Source of the DNA: Bacteroidales bacterium
Lineage (GTDB): Bacteria; Bacteroidota; Bacteroidia; Bacteroidales; Paludibacteraceae
DNA length: 48,513 nt
Assembly (NCBI GenBank): GCA_022784645.1
Contig: JALFZG010000083.1
Coordinates: 1-48,513 of the forward strand
Reading direction: 5' to 3'
Shown: positions 41,860-48,513 of the stretch, piece by piece
Layout of the letters: the number at the start of each line of letters is the position of its first letter
How positions within the stretch are numbered: position 1 is the stretch's first letter
The notes under the pieces: model-generated
What the model saw: only the letters and a program-made list of their open reading frames with translations
The model's database searches: none
What the model was told of the DNA's origin: nothing
Made by a program: the position numbers and the translations under genes

Positions 41860-43077
41860 ATGATGAAACGACTTCAAATACTTGCTATCTTATGCTTGCC
41901 GATGCTGCTGTTAAGTGCATCGCTTCAAGCTCAAAATAACACCCATTCTCCTTTCAGCCGTTTTGGATATGGCGAATTAAATGATAATATCCCGGGTGCG
42001 TATCGCGCGCTTGGGGGTATTGGGATTGGCATGCGTGACCCGCGCGTGATCAACCCCTCTCAGCCGGCTTCTTATACGGTGGTTGACAGTACTACCTTTA
42101 TGTTCGATTTGGCTGCTTCCGGCCTTTGGAACGGCTATAAGGATGCTGCCGGTTCGCGCAACAGAGGCAATGGAAATCTCGAATACCTCACCATGCAGTT
42201 CCCTATTTGGAAGCAACATATAGGCATGTCTCTCGGATTGAATCCCTATTCTACGGTTGGCTATGATTTTACGCTCAGCGATTCCATCAATTCCGATTAT
42301 CACTATGCGCGCACGTATTATGGCGATGGTGGTATTACGCAGGTATATGGCGGCTTGTCGTTTAATGTGCTCAATTGGTTTGCTGCTGGAGCCAACGTGT
42401 ATTATATGTTTGGCGATGTGACCAACAATAGAGGTATTACGTTTACGGAGATTAACAGTACCATCACGGAAGTATCCAAAATCCACGTATCCGATGTGCG
42501 ATTCCGTACGGGCGCGCAGTTCTTCCATACGTTTGACCGCCACAGCTTCTCCGTAGGAGCTATCTTCGAGGCTCAGTCATCGCTCAACGGTTCGTACTCC
42601 AAGGTAGGTGATGGCGATACCCTCTCGTTCAACGATTCCATCCCCTCTGATCTCCCGATGGTGTGGGGTGTAGGCGCTATGTATAATTACGGAGGGCGGT
42701 TTATGATCTCTGCTGATTATACACGCTACTGCTGGGGGCAGGCCCGCTATTTCGACCAAACGGTACCCTTACAAGACCGCCAGAAGATTGCCGTGGGATT
42801 TGAATATACGCATAACCCCCTTGGACGCCGATATATCGACCATATGCCATGGCGAGTGGGATTCTCCATGTCGGATCCCTATATTCGCCAAATTCCCGGA
42901 AGAGAATATCTTGTGTCTGTTGGTACCGCGTTCCCATTGCATAACATTGGCACTACTATCAACGCATCCATTGAATACGGACATCGAGGAACGGCTGATT
43001 TGCTGCAAGAGAATTATCTGCGTTTTACGCTCAACGTGAGTGTGCGTGAGAACTGGTTCTTTAAGCGCCGTCTATGA
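41860..43077 (+). CDS. Outer-membrane beta-barrel protein, FadL/OmpP1-like
   Basis: 405 residues with a signal peptide (1-25, cut after LQA). The start region THSPFSRFGYGELNDNIPGAYRALGGIGIGMRDP and INPSQPASYT are typical of a Bacteroidetes group of FadL-like porins; the rest consists of alternating amphipathic beta strands with aromatic girdles. The last residues (RENWFFKRRL) form the closing strand. Likely function: uptake of hydrophobic compounds, or an envelope biogenesis role suggested by linkage to lptC; neither is shown. Confidence 0.83.
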   Translation: MMKRLQILAILCLPMLLLSASLQAQNNTHSPFSRFGYGELNDNIPGAYRALGGIGIGMRDPRVINPSQPASYTVVDSTTFMFDLAASGLWNGYKDAAGSRNRGNGNLEYLTMQFPIWKQHIGMSLGLNPYSTVGYDFTLSDSINSDYHYARTYYGDGGITQVYGGLSFNVLNWFAAGANVYYMFGDVTNNRGITFTEINSTITEVSKIHVSDVRFRTGAQFFHTFDRHSFSVGAIFEAQSSLNGSYSKVGDGDTLSFNDSIPSDLPMVWGVGAMYNYGGRFMISADYTRYCWGQARYFDQTVPLQDRQKIAVGFEYTHNPLGRRYIDHMPWRVGFSMSDPYIRQIPGREYLVSVGTAFPLHNIGTTINASIEYGHRGTADLLQENYLRFTLNVSVRENWFFKRRL

Positions 43078-43095
43078 TTTGGCACGATGTTTGCA
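43078..43095 (+). promoter_or_regulatory. Sigma-54-type promoter of the TPR gene
   Basis: TTTGGCACGATGTTTGCA: TGGCACG-N4-TTGCA is a perfect RpoN consensus with GG, 10 nt, GC. It starts at the first base after the stop codon of the outer-membrane protein gene and would give a leader of about 43 nt before the start at 43150. Confidence 0.75.
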
Positions 43096-43149
43096 TCAGA
43101 TAATTTTGATAATAAAACAGAAGAAATATAACTTATAATTCCAATATTT

Positions 43150-44538
43150 ATGAAAGCTAAAACATTGATTATTTTGGCCGTATGTGCAGCTCTCCCGATG
43201 ATGAGCTGGGCAGCTAAGCCCAAGAAGAATGCAGCTGCTGAACCGGTTGCAGAGGAAGAACCAGAAATCGTTACGGAAGATTGTGTGATGTACACCTCGC
43301 TCTTCCATGAGTCCGCTAAAAACAAGCAGTATGCAGATGCGCTTGAGCCTTGGCTGAACGTGTACAAGACCTGCCCAAGCTACTCGAAGAACGTGTATGT
43401 TGATGGCGATAAGATCGTAGAGTGGAAGATCTCGCAATGCGCTGTTGGTAGTGCTGAGTACAAGGAATGGCGTGACCTCCTCCTTACGCTCCACGATAAG
43501 CGTATCAAGTATTTCGGCAACGACCCGAAGTACCCGGCTGCCTATATCCTCGGCCAGAAGGCGCTCGACTACTGCGTGTTCTTCACGGAAGATAATCTCA
43601 AGGAAACGGCCTATCCTTGGTTCAAGGAGTCTATCATTGGTATGGGCAATAAGGCACAGGTCAGCGTTGTGATGAAGTTTGCTGAGGTTTCGCTTGGCCT
43701 ATACAAGTCGAATCCGGCTAAGTATGGTGAGCAGTATATTACGGACTATCAACTTGCAGCTGACGTGCTGTCTGCACAGGCTAATGATGCTGCCAATAAG
43801 AATGCTGCAGCTGCTGCTTCCAATAAGGATTATCTGGATAACGTATTTGCCGCTTCGGGTGCTGCTGACTGCGACCAGCTCGATAAGATCAATGCAGCTA
43901 AGGTAAATAGCAACTTGCAGAACCTCGATGAACTCAATAAGGTGATCAAGCTCTATCGCAGCGTTGGTTGCGTAGAGAGTGATGTTTATTTTGCAGCTGC
44001 TGAGGCTTCGCATAAGCTCGCTCCTACCGCTGAATCGGCTGCCGGATGTGCTGCTATGTGCAAGAAGAAAGGCGACTGGAAGGGTGCAGTAGAGTACTAT
44101 GATCAGGCTACCGACCTCTCTGATGTTGATCAGGATCGTGCTGATTATCAGTACAATGCTGCTATGGTGCTCTATCAGGAGCTGAAGAACTACCAGCAGT
44201 CTCGCACCTATCTCCGCCGTTCGCTCGAGTTCAACCCCAACCAGGGTCGTTGCTACATGCTGATGGGTATTCTCTACGCAAGCTCCAAGCCCTATAGCGA
44301 GGCTGAATATGGTGCTAAGGCCGCTATTCTCAACAAGACCGTATTCTGGGTAGCAGTTGATAAACTGATCAAGGCTAAGCAGGTAGAGCCCGAAGTGGCT
44401 GAGAGCGTTAACAGCCTCATTTCTACCTATGCCAAGTATTTCCCCACCAAAGAAGAGCGCTTCGACCTTCCCGGTGAGTTCTCTGGATCTACGTTCACCG
44501 TTGGTGGCTGGATTGGTGAGACCACTACTATCCGTTAA
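43150..44538 (+). CDS. Periplasmic tetratricopeptide-repeat protein
   Basis: 462 residues with a signal peptide (1-21). Helical throughout; recognisable TPR units lie around 305-405 (GDWKGAVEYYDQATDLSD, YNAAMVLYQELKNYQQSRTY, LRRSLEFNPNQGRCYMLMGI). An Ala/Asn-rich helical spacer lies at about 215-230. Conserved in Bacteroidales between the FadL-like gene and lptC, so a role in outer-membrane or lipopolysaccharide assembly is plausible. Codon use is strongly biased, suggesting high expression. A canonical sigma-54-type site precedes it. Confidence 0.85.
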   Translation: MKAKTLIILAVCAALPMMSWAAKPKKNAAAEPVAEEEPEIVTEDCVMYTSLFHESAKNKQYADALEPWLNVYKTCPSYSKNVYVDGDKIVEWKISQCAVGSAEYKEWRDLLLTLHDKRIKYFGNDPKYPAAYILGQKALDYCVFFTEDNLKETAYPWFKESIIGMGNKAQVSVVMKFAEVSLGLYKSNPAKYGEQYITDYQLAADVLSAQANDAANKNAAAAASNKDYLDNVFAASGAADCDQLDKINAAKVNSNLQNLDELNKVIKLYRSVGCVESDVYFAAAEASHKLAPTAESAAGCAAMCKKKGDWKGAVEYYDQATDLSDVDQDRADYQYNAAMVLYQELKNYQQSRTYLRRSLEFNPNQGRCYMLMGILYASSKPYSEAEYGAKAAILNKTVFWVAVDKLIKAKQVEPEVAESVNSLISTYAKYFPTKEERFDLPGEFSGSTFTVGGWIGETTTIR

Positions 44539-44562
44539 GCAGTTCATTTTGCGCCTCTTTCG

Positions 44563-45123
44563 ATGCAGATAGGGTCAGCAAATAGAGTATGTATCAGCGT
44601 CTTCATGGCGCTGATACTTGTTTTGTCTTCCTGCAATAAAACGGTCAAACTGACCACCGATGCAGTCGAAGACCGAGCGGCTGTGCCTACGCTTGACGCC
44701 CGCGATGTGGTCAGCCTCATCTCGGATTCGGGGGTGGTTAGATACCGCCTGAAAGCAGCTGTTTGGCAGGTATATGATGTGGCGGAACCGCCTTATTGGG
44801 TCTTTCCCGAAGGCATCTACTTGGAGAAGTTCAACCTCAAGCGAGAGGCCGATGCCTTCCTCGAAGCCGACTATGCATACTATGATAAGAATGCCGAACT
44901 ATGGCATTTGGTTGGCAACGTGAAAGCGCTGAATCTCGAGGGCGAACGATTTGAGACGCCCGAACTATGGTGGAGTCAGAAGGAGGAACGCGTATTTTCG
45001 GATACCACGATGTCGGTTTATAAACAAAAAATGACGATTCACGGCATCGGTTTTGAGAGCAATCAGGAGATGACTAAATACACCATCCTGCATCCCACCG
45101 GCATCATCCCTGTGAAGGATTAA
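44563..45123 (+). CDS. lptC: LPS export protein LptC (lipoprotein form)
   Basis: 186 residues. Lipobox LSSC with Cys24, then an OstA/LptC-type beta-jellyroll (~55-170: YRLKAAVWQVYD, FPEGIYLEKFN, ADYAYYDKNAELWHLVGNVK, ERFETPELWW, GIGFESNQEM). It receives lipopolysaccharide from the LptB2FG transporter and hands it to LptA. Most Bacteroidetes LptC proteins are lipid-anchored like this one rather than held by a membrane helix. Start 24 nt after the TPR gene. The genes I would expect next in related genomes are absent; accessory DNA begins here. Confidence 0.9.
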   Translation: MQIGSANRVCISVFMALILVLSSCNKTVKLTTDAVEDRAAVPTLDARDVVSLISDSGVVRYRLKAAVWQVYDVAEPPYWVFPEGIYLEKFNLKREADAFLEADYAYYDKNAELWHLVGNVKALNLEGERFETPELWWSQKEERVFSDTTMSVYKQKMTIHGIGFESNQEMTKYTILHPTGIIPVKD

Positions 45124-45194
45124 GCGTGATATTGCAGATGGAGAACCCTCTCCGATAAGTAATCATTAGCGTACCTGATGTGTAATTTCTGAAT

Positions 45195-45234
45195 ATTAGG
45201 GACCGTCTCCGATACGTGTGAGGCGGTCCCTAAT
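45195..45234. terminator. Large inverted repeat after lptC
   Basis: Perfect 11-bp arms attagggaccg (45195-45205) and cggtccctaat (45224-45234). No T-run follows on either strand, so termination is uncertain. 71 bp past the lptC stop codon. Confidence 0.5.
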
Positions 45235-45352
45235 GTGTTATGAAAGGGGAACGAAACTACCTGATAATCAGCAGATTACAGGAGCTGTGATAATCAAAGA
45301 AGGAGGTGGGTGTGATCAGCTGATGTTGAGGTAGATGGATGTTGCGGGGCAA

Positions 45353-45396
45353 TCGATTTGCTACCTACATGGGGTCGATCTGCTACCTATATGGGG
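45353..45396. repeat. Two-copy 22-bp tandem repeat
   Basis: tcgatttgctacctacatgg-gg (45353-45374) is followed directly by a copy with three changes (45375-45396). Part of a 1-kb stretch (45124-46155) without any gene. Confidence 0.8.
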
Positions 45397-45414
45397 CAAG
45401 GTTGGACAACTGTA

Positions 45415-45511
45415 AACTGTAAGAACTGTAAGCAGAGGTTGAAATATGTCGGAGTTGACATAAAGAACAAAAAATGTGCATAAATGCCAGATTTCTTACA
45501 GTCTTACAGTT
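45415..45511. repeat. Inverted clusters of an ACTGTAAG box
   Basis: aactgtaagaactgtaag (45415-45432) and cttacagtcttacagtt (45495-45511) are inverted copies apart from one extra base, 62 nt apart. Related boxes recur near 45615-45640 (gtaaactgtaagatgtgtaag) and 45799-45825 (gtaagattcttacaatccttacag). The boxes are spaced 8-9 bp within a cluster. Meaning unknown; they could be protein-binding sites of a lost mobile element. Confidence 0.75.
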
Positions 45512-45672
45512 GGCAGTTTGCCAAACGTGAGACTGCCATTGGAGACAAAGAAATAAATATATAATTATTTATATATTTAAATTTTTGCCCTCGTATTATA
45601 GGCAGAATCCTGTCATCTGTAAACTGTAAGATGTGTAAGTTGGGGTATGTTTATCAGCATGGTGTAGGGTAG

Positions 45673-45741
45673 CTCCTCGCGGCCGCACATTTGTTTCCTC
45701 GGGGAGAAAATTTTGCAGCCTCCTCGTGGTCGCAAATTTCG
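45673..45741. repeat. Direct repeat ctcctcg-ggtcgca
   Basis: Two related 21-bp stretches start at 45673 (ctcctcgcggccgcacattt) and 45720 (ctcctcgtggtcgcaaattt), 47 bp apart. GC-rich, in otherwise AT-rich intergenic DNA. Confidence 0.6.
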
Positions 45742-45834
45742 CCTCACGTGACTCGCATTGCGCTCAGTTCTTATATGTAGGGAATATAACCCATGCTTAT
45801 TGTAAGATTCTTACAATCCTTACAGATTGCAGTT

Positions 45835-45904
45835 GTATGGATTATGGTGTATGGTGTATGGTTGATGGTGTATGGGGTATTGGGGTATGGTTGATGGGGT
45901 ATTG
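45835..45904 (+). repeat. G/T-rich tandem array
   Basis: About 70 bp made only of variants of gtatgg, ttgatgg and gtattgg, including three GGGG runs. The + strand has almost no C. It may fold into G-rich structures. An ORF that spans it (45726-46094) is an artefact of the repeat. Confidence 0.8.
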
Positions 45905-45978
45905 TTCTCTAAATAATCTTGCTAATAATCGTAAAAACCACAACATCTTGGAAAAATGTTTCGCAATTCGGGACAACT

Positions 45979-46010
45979 GTTGCGTATGTGCGAAAAAAGC
46001 AGTAATTTTG
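45979..46010 (+). promoter_or_regulatory. Candidate promoter upstream of the AlbA-type pseudogene
   Basis: GTTG (45979-45982), 20 nt, TAATTTTG (46003-46010). It may be the original promoter of the broken gene at 46156; about 130 bp of sequence between them no longer encodes its N-terminal domain. Confidence 0.5.
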
Positions 46011-46155
46011 CAGCGTGATTTCGTAAGAGATGCATCATCGCTAACGGAAGCCTCTTCCCGGGTCAGAGTCTTTTCGTGCGATGAGGAGCGATGAGGACTC
46101 ATTGAGGAGCCTTGTAAGCAATAGCGATAACGTTCATACTATTGATTGAGCTCCG

Positions 46156-47147
46156 GTGTATTGTTTGTTGGCTGCTGATAGTATCTGCAGAAATCTGCAA
46201 GATTTACTTCCAGACCTACCTTCGTCAACCTTGCGGAAAGAAAGTGTCTCGGATATCCTTCGTAAGTGGAAATTGATTGAGGGCGATGTAGTGCTCAATG
46301 GTGCAACGGCTCTTTTTACAAAGGAAGTCGGAATGTACACGCAGTTCACCTACGCATGGCTCGCTTTGCTGGTACCGACAAGAATGAGTTTATCAACAAT
46401 CAGCGTGTCGAGGGCAATCTCTTTGAACTATTGAACGAAGCAATGGGGTTCTGCCGCAAGCATCTTAATATGAGCGGTAAGATTGTTGGCTTGGTACGTG
46501 AAGAGCATCTGGACATCCCCGCCGAGGCACTTCGCGAGGCGCTTCTGAATGCCTTGTGTCATCGCTGGTACGAGCACTATAATATGACAATCGGGTTGGC
46601 TATCTATGACGATCGTATTGAGATTGAAAATCCCGGTATGGTGCCTCCGCAGATGGATATGGAGCATATCGAACAAGCGCATTATTCTTCACCGCACAAT
46701 CCGCGTATGGCCAATGTGCTCTACCAGACAGGTTATATTGAGAACTGGGGTTCGGGCATTCAGCGTATTATTGCCACCTGTCAGAAGTATGATGTAGCGT
46801 TGCCGACGTGGCAGCAAATGCCGGGTAATGTTGTGGTGGTTACGTTCGCTCGCAATACCGCCCAAACAGGTCAAAATATCCAAGAGGATGTCATTGACGT
46901 GAATGGCACGAAAAATGGCACGAAAGGTGGCACGAAAGATACGGCTATTCAATTAACTGAAAGACAACATGTTATAGTTAATTTATTAGAAGATGATGGC
47001 ACTATAACCATACCAGATTTGGCACGAAAGATAAGATTGTCTGTGCGAACAGTCAAACGTGAATTGGAGACTCTTCAGACGCTTGGCGTTCTCCATCGCG
47101 AAGGTGGCCGCAAAGAAGGCCGCTGGGTGGTGGATATGAAGGTATAA
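46156..47147 (+). pseudogene. Frameshifted, N-truncated AlbA_2/HATPase_c_4 transcriptional regulator
   Basis: Two overlapping frames belong to one protein. 46156-46346 encodes the middle part (STLRKESVSDILRKWKLIEG, then LNGATALFTKE); from about 46347 the next frame continues HLRMARFAGTDKNEFI and runs to 47147. A 1-nt deletion near 46345 explains the break. The N-terminal AlbA/Schlafen DNA-binding domain (~120-150 residues) is gone. The rest keeps REALLNALCHR, NPGMVPPQ, and PHNPRMANVLYQTGYIENWG, all typical of the HATPase_c_4 domain, then a GTKNGTKGGTK linker and a winged helix (LTERQHVIVNLLEDDGTITI to the end). A re-initiated C-terminal protein from ATG 46356 (263 residues) is possible. Confidence 0.8.
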
Positions 47148-47162
47148 ACTCAACTTTTGCTC

Positions 47163-47231
47163 CGACTTTTGCACCGCACGGCCGAAGTTTGCACCGAAGT
47201 TTGCACCGGAACTGCAAGCTTTTGCACCGAC
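47163..47231. repeat. Short tttgcaccg repeat array between pseudogene and IS remnant
   Basis: cgaagtttgcac occurs twice in tandem (47183-47194 and 47195-47206), with further ttttgcaccg copies at about 47168 and 47219. It starts right after the stop codon of the regulator pseudogene and runs into the IS4-type remnant. Confidence 0.7.
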
Positions 47232-47587
47232 CTTTGCGGCACTTTTTGACAAACAACTTCGATATAGAACCAAAGTATGTCGCACTTTTATATAAATACA
47301 GATGGCAAATCGAGCTCTTTTTCAAGTGGCTAAAGCAGCATCTGCGGGTCAAAACCTTTTGAGCTACCAATGAGAATGCAGTCAGGATCCAGGTCTATGC
47401 AGCTATCAGTGGTTACTGCCTAGTTGCGATTGCGGAGCACATGTATGGACTGGATCGAAGCATGTTTGATATCTTGCGAGTCGTAGGTCATTCGTTATTG
47501 GACACCATCCCTATCAAGGAACTCTTTCAAGTTGTTGAAACCTGCGATTTCATTGAACCCGAGCAAAACGATGGTCAACAAACTATA
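47225..47587 (+). pseudogene. C-terminal remnant of an IS4-family transposase
   Basis: One frame reads FLTNNFDIEPKYVALLYKYR, then WQIELFFKWLKQHLRVKTF, a stop (TGA, 47360-47362) where the family has Trp, then ATNENAVRIQVYAAISGYCL and on to QNDGQQL and a TAA at 47585. The Y-(2)-R-(3)-E-(6)-K signature of IS4 transposases is intact (YKYRWQIELFFKWLK), so this is the C-terminal third of such an enzyme. The DDE aspartates and the N-terminus are missing. About 80 bp of AT-rich DNA follow, with aagtggacactaatg at 47647-47661 as a possible end of the element. Confidence 0.82.
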
Positions 47588-47667
47588 AAATTTGATTGGT
47601 CATAAAATATACGATTTTTAAGATTTATAATTTACGTCCGCAAACAAGTGGACACTAATGTATAGAT

Positions 47668-48159
47668 ATGGAAACTTACGAACTAAATAGAAGAATAACA
47701 AAGTGGCTGAAATGGCCTATTCGTCTTTTGTTGATTGCTGTTGTTATAGGAGGTTCCTATCTGTACTTATATGACCATCCGACATGGATGCGAATACTTC
47801 ATGGTACGCAAGATTTGGGTAATCATTTTTACTCCATGCCTTGGGATGGCGGTCACGATATTGTTGTTTATAATCCGGATGTTCAGAATGATGAAGTCTA
47901 TTCTGGCATGCGTGTAATTGATGATACTCATATAGTGGTTACAGACATTGAATATAATAATAGATGGATTGCAATGACAACATATAATTATGAAACAAAA
48001 ACATACTCATGGTACATACTTGACAAATACTGCATTCCAACTGAGGAATTGCCTATAGATTCAATAAGATTCCATATCTCCCAAGGGCTAATTCCGTACT
48101 ATTCAAAGTATAGTTTTGAATGTGCTATGCAAGAAAAAAACATAAAATCATCTAGATAG
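47668..48159 (+). CDS. Orphan single-pass membrane protein
   Basis: 163 residues, no family recognised. A membrane helix at about 16-36 (LKWPIRLLLIAVVIGGSYLY) follows a basic N-terminus, so the larger part should lie outside the cytoplasm. The rest has aspartate/tyrosine-rich segments (MPWDGGHDIVVYNPDVQNDE, VTDIEYNNRWIAMTTYNYET) and looks like a small beta domain. The DNA is clearly more AT-rich than the core genes of the window and the gene is flanked by IS remnants, pointing to lateral origin. Intact and without frameshift. Confidence 0.6.
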   Translation: METYELNRRITKWLKWPIRLLLIAVVIGGSYLYLYDHPTWMRILHGTQDLGNHFYSMPWDGGHDIVVYNPDVQNDEVYSGMRVIDDTHIVVTDIEYNNRWIAMTTYNYETKTYSWYILDKYCIPTEELPIDSIRFHISQGLIPYYSKYSFECAMQEKNIKSSR

Positions 48160-48202
48160 TCGATACTGAAATTTAGTATAATAGTCCCAAAATCTTAGAC
48201 AA

Positions 48203-48234
48203 CTTGCAAAATTTAAAAAATTTTAGTACCTTTG
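48203..48234 (+). promoter_or_regulatory. Promoter of the IS3-type orfA remnant
   Basis: CTTG (48203-48206), 20 nt, TACCTTTG (48227-48234), about 20 bp before the ATG at 48254. Confidence 0.65.
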
Positions 48235-48314
48235 CAGGCGAAATCTAAAAGTTATGGGTAGACCAAATAAATTTGATCCGGGCTTACGGCCAAAGTAGCT
48301 GTTGAAGCACTTCA

Positions 48315-48332
48315 AGAGGGGGTAGCCCCTCT
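48315..48332. repeat. GC-rich 7-bp hairpin
   Basis: agagggg / cccctct with loop gtag. It lies inside the IS3-type remnant, just after the part that resembles orfA. Confidence 0.6.
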
Positions 48333-48360
48333 AACCTTCTCGTACTGGCAGCTTAAGCCA

Positions 48361-48447
48361 TATATAAATTAAATTAACCCGTTGGCGGAATTAAAGTAGC
48401 GCATGTTTAATTTGCCCAAGCGGTTTGTTGTTAATAAAGTTTATATA
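48361..48447. repeat. Large nested imperfect palindrome
   Basis: Outer arms tatataaa (48361-48368) and tttatata (48440-48447) are perfect; inner 20-bp arms at 48376-48395 and 48406-48425 pair at 15 of 20 positions around a 10-nt centre (gtagcgcatg). A second inverted pair, taggat (48451) and atccta (48495), follows. The window ends at 48513 without a gene in this part. Confidence 0.65.
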
Positions 48448-48513
48448 TTGTAGGATAGTTAATGCGCTGATTTTGCTGATAATACGAGCAAATAATCCTA
48501 CTTGTTGTTTAGC

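Larger units (their letters stand above)
48175..48372 (+). mobile_element. 5' remnant of an IS3-type element with orfA start
   Basis: From ATG 48254 the frame reads MGRPNKFDPGL; a missing base near 48284 shifts it to TAKVAVEALQEG. Together they match the start of the HTH transposase OrfA of IS3 elements (usual form: K-F-x-P-x-F-K-A-K-V-A-x-E-A-L). After that the sequence diverges (VAPLTFSYWQLKPYIN and stop). The upstream stretch tagtcccaaaatcttagaca (about 48183-48200) resembles the left terminal repeat of such elements. Element boundaries are approximate. Confidence 0.6.

Noticed and set aside
45726..46094. 122-codon ORF in the repeat region
   Set aside because: It translates the G/T-rich array into VWCMVDGVWG-like repeats and has no independent support.
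47360..47362. TGA as a sense (Trp) codon in this organism
   Set aside because: Intact genes in the window use TGA as a normal stop (for example 30139-30141), so the one in the transposase remnant is decay.
48290..48513. tRNA or other known small RNA at the window end
   Set aside because: The hairpins do not form a cloverleaf and no CCA or T-loop sequence is seen.

Overview
The window is a chromosomal segment of a Bacteroidota bacterium, most likely order Bacteroidales. The evidence is a complete Na+-NQR operon, Bacteroidetes-type promoters (TTTG, about 20 nt, TAnnTTTG), a type IX secretion sorting domain on a VWA protein, and several families largely confined to the phylum (DUF4954, DUF4250, DUF2851, a COX24-like 30-residue basic protein next to HU and RNase E/G). 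I cannot name the genus. Most of the segment is ordinary, dense, vertically inherited sequence; the last 3.4 kb is not.

Layout. Positions 1-490 hold short tandem repeats, phased A-tracts and a truncated DUF6266-like fragment. From 406 to 7748 the minus strand carries a lipoprotein Ntn-hydrolase and the nqrABCDEF operon (sodium-pumping NADH:quinone oxidoreductase). From 7978 to 17052 come a YgjP-like metallopeptidase (+), then minus-strand genes: a DUF4954 hexapeptide-repeat protein, a hybrid PAS histidine kinase, a VWA protein with a type IX sorting domain, a DUF4250 protein and a hemolysin III/PAQR-like membrane protein. From 17376 to 20730 are a membrane-bound LytTR regulator, an M20 dipeptidase and lysA, converging on an SDR oxidoreductase (-). 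From 21713 to 32946 is a long + strand run with small gaps or overlaps: yidC, a DPP-IV-like peptidase, a FHS-family sugar transporter, a ROK glucokinase, a polysaccharide deacetylase, a DUF2851 protein, an Ig-like lipoprotein and pnuC. From 33146 to 36514 are HU, the 30-residue COX24-like protein and a Rne/Rng ribonuclease with an exceptional C-terminal tail. From 36760 to 45123 are a HIT protein, a GDPD-family protein, a small membrane protein, an acyl-CoA synthetase, a small lipoprotein, coaX, an outer-membrane protein, a TPR protein and lptC.

The right end (45124-48513) is a graveyard of accessory DNA: short repeats, a frameshifted AlbA/Schlafen-type regulator, an IS4-type transposase remnant, an AT-rich orphan membrane protein, the 5' end of an IS3-type orfA, and a large nested palindrome at the window edge.

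Two themes run across the window. First, at least six intergenic sites match the sigma-54 (RpoN) -24/-12 layout with exact spacing and correct orientation, upstream of the VWA/type IX protein, the DUF4250 gene, the SDR gene, the LytTR regulator, the outer-membrane protein and the TPR protein; this suggests an RpoN regulon linked to the cell envelope. Second, short direct-repeat arrays of 11-29 bp lie just downstream of several genes; the one after nqrF seems to be built from the gene's own last codons and stop codon. I found no rRNA, tRNA, CRISPR array or intact mobile element.
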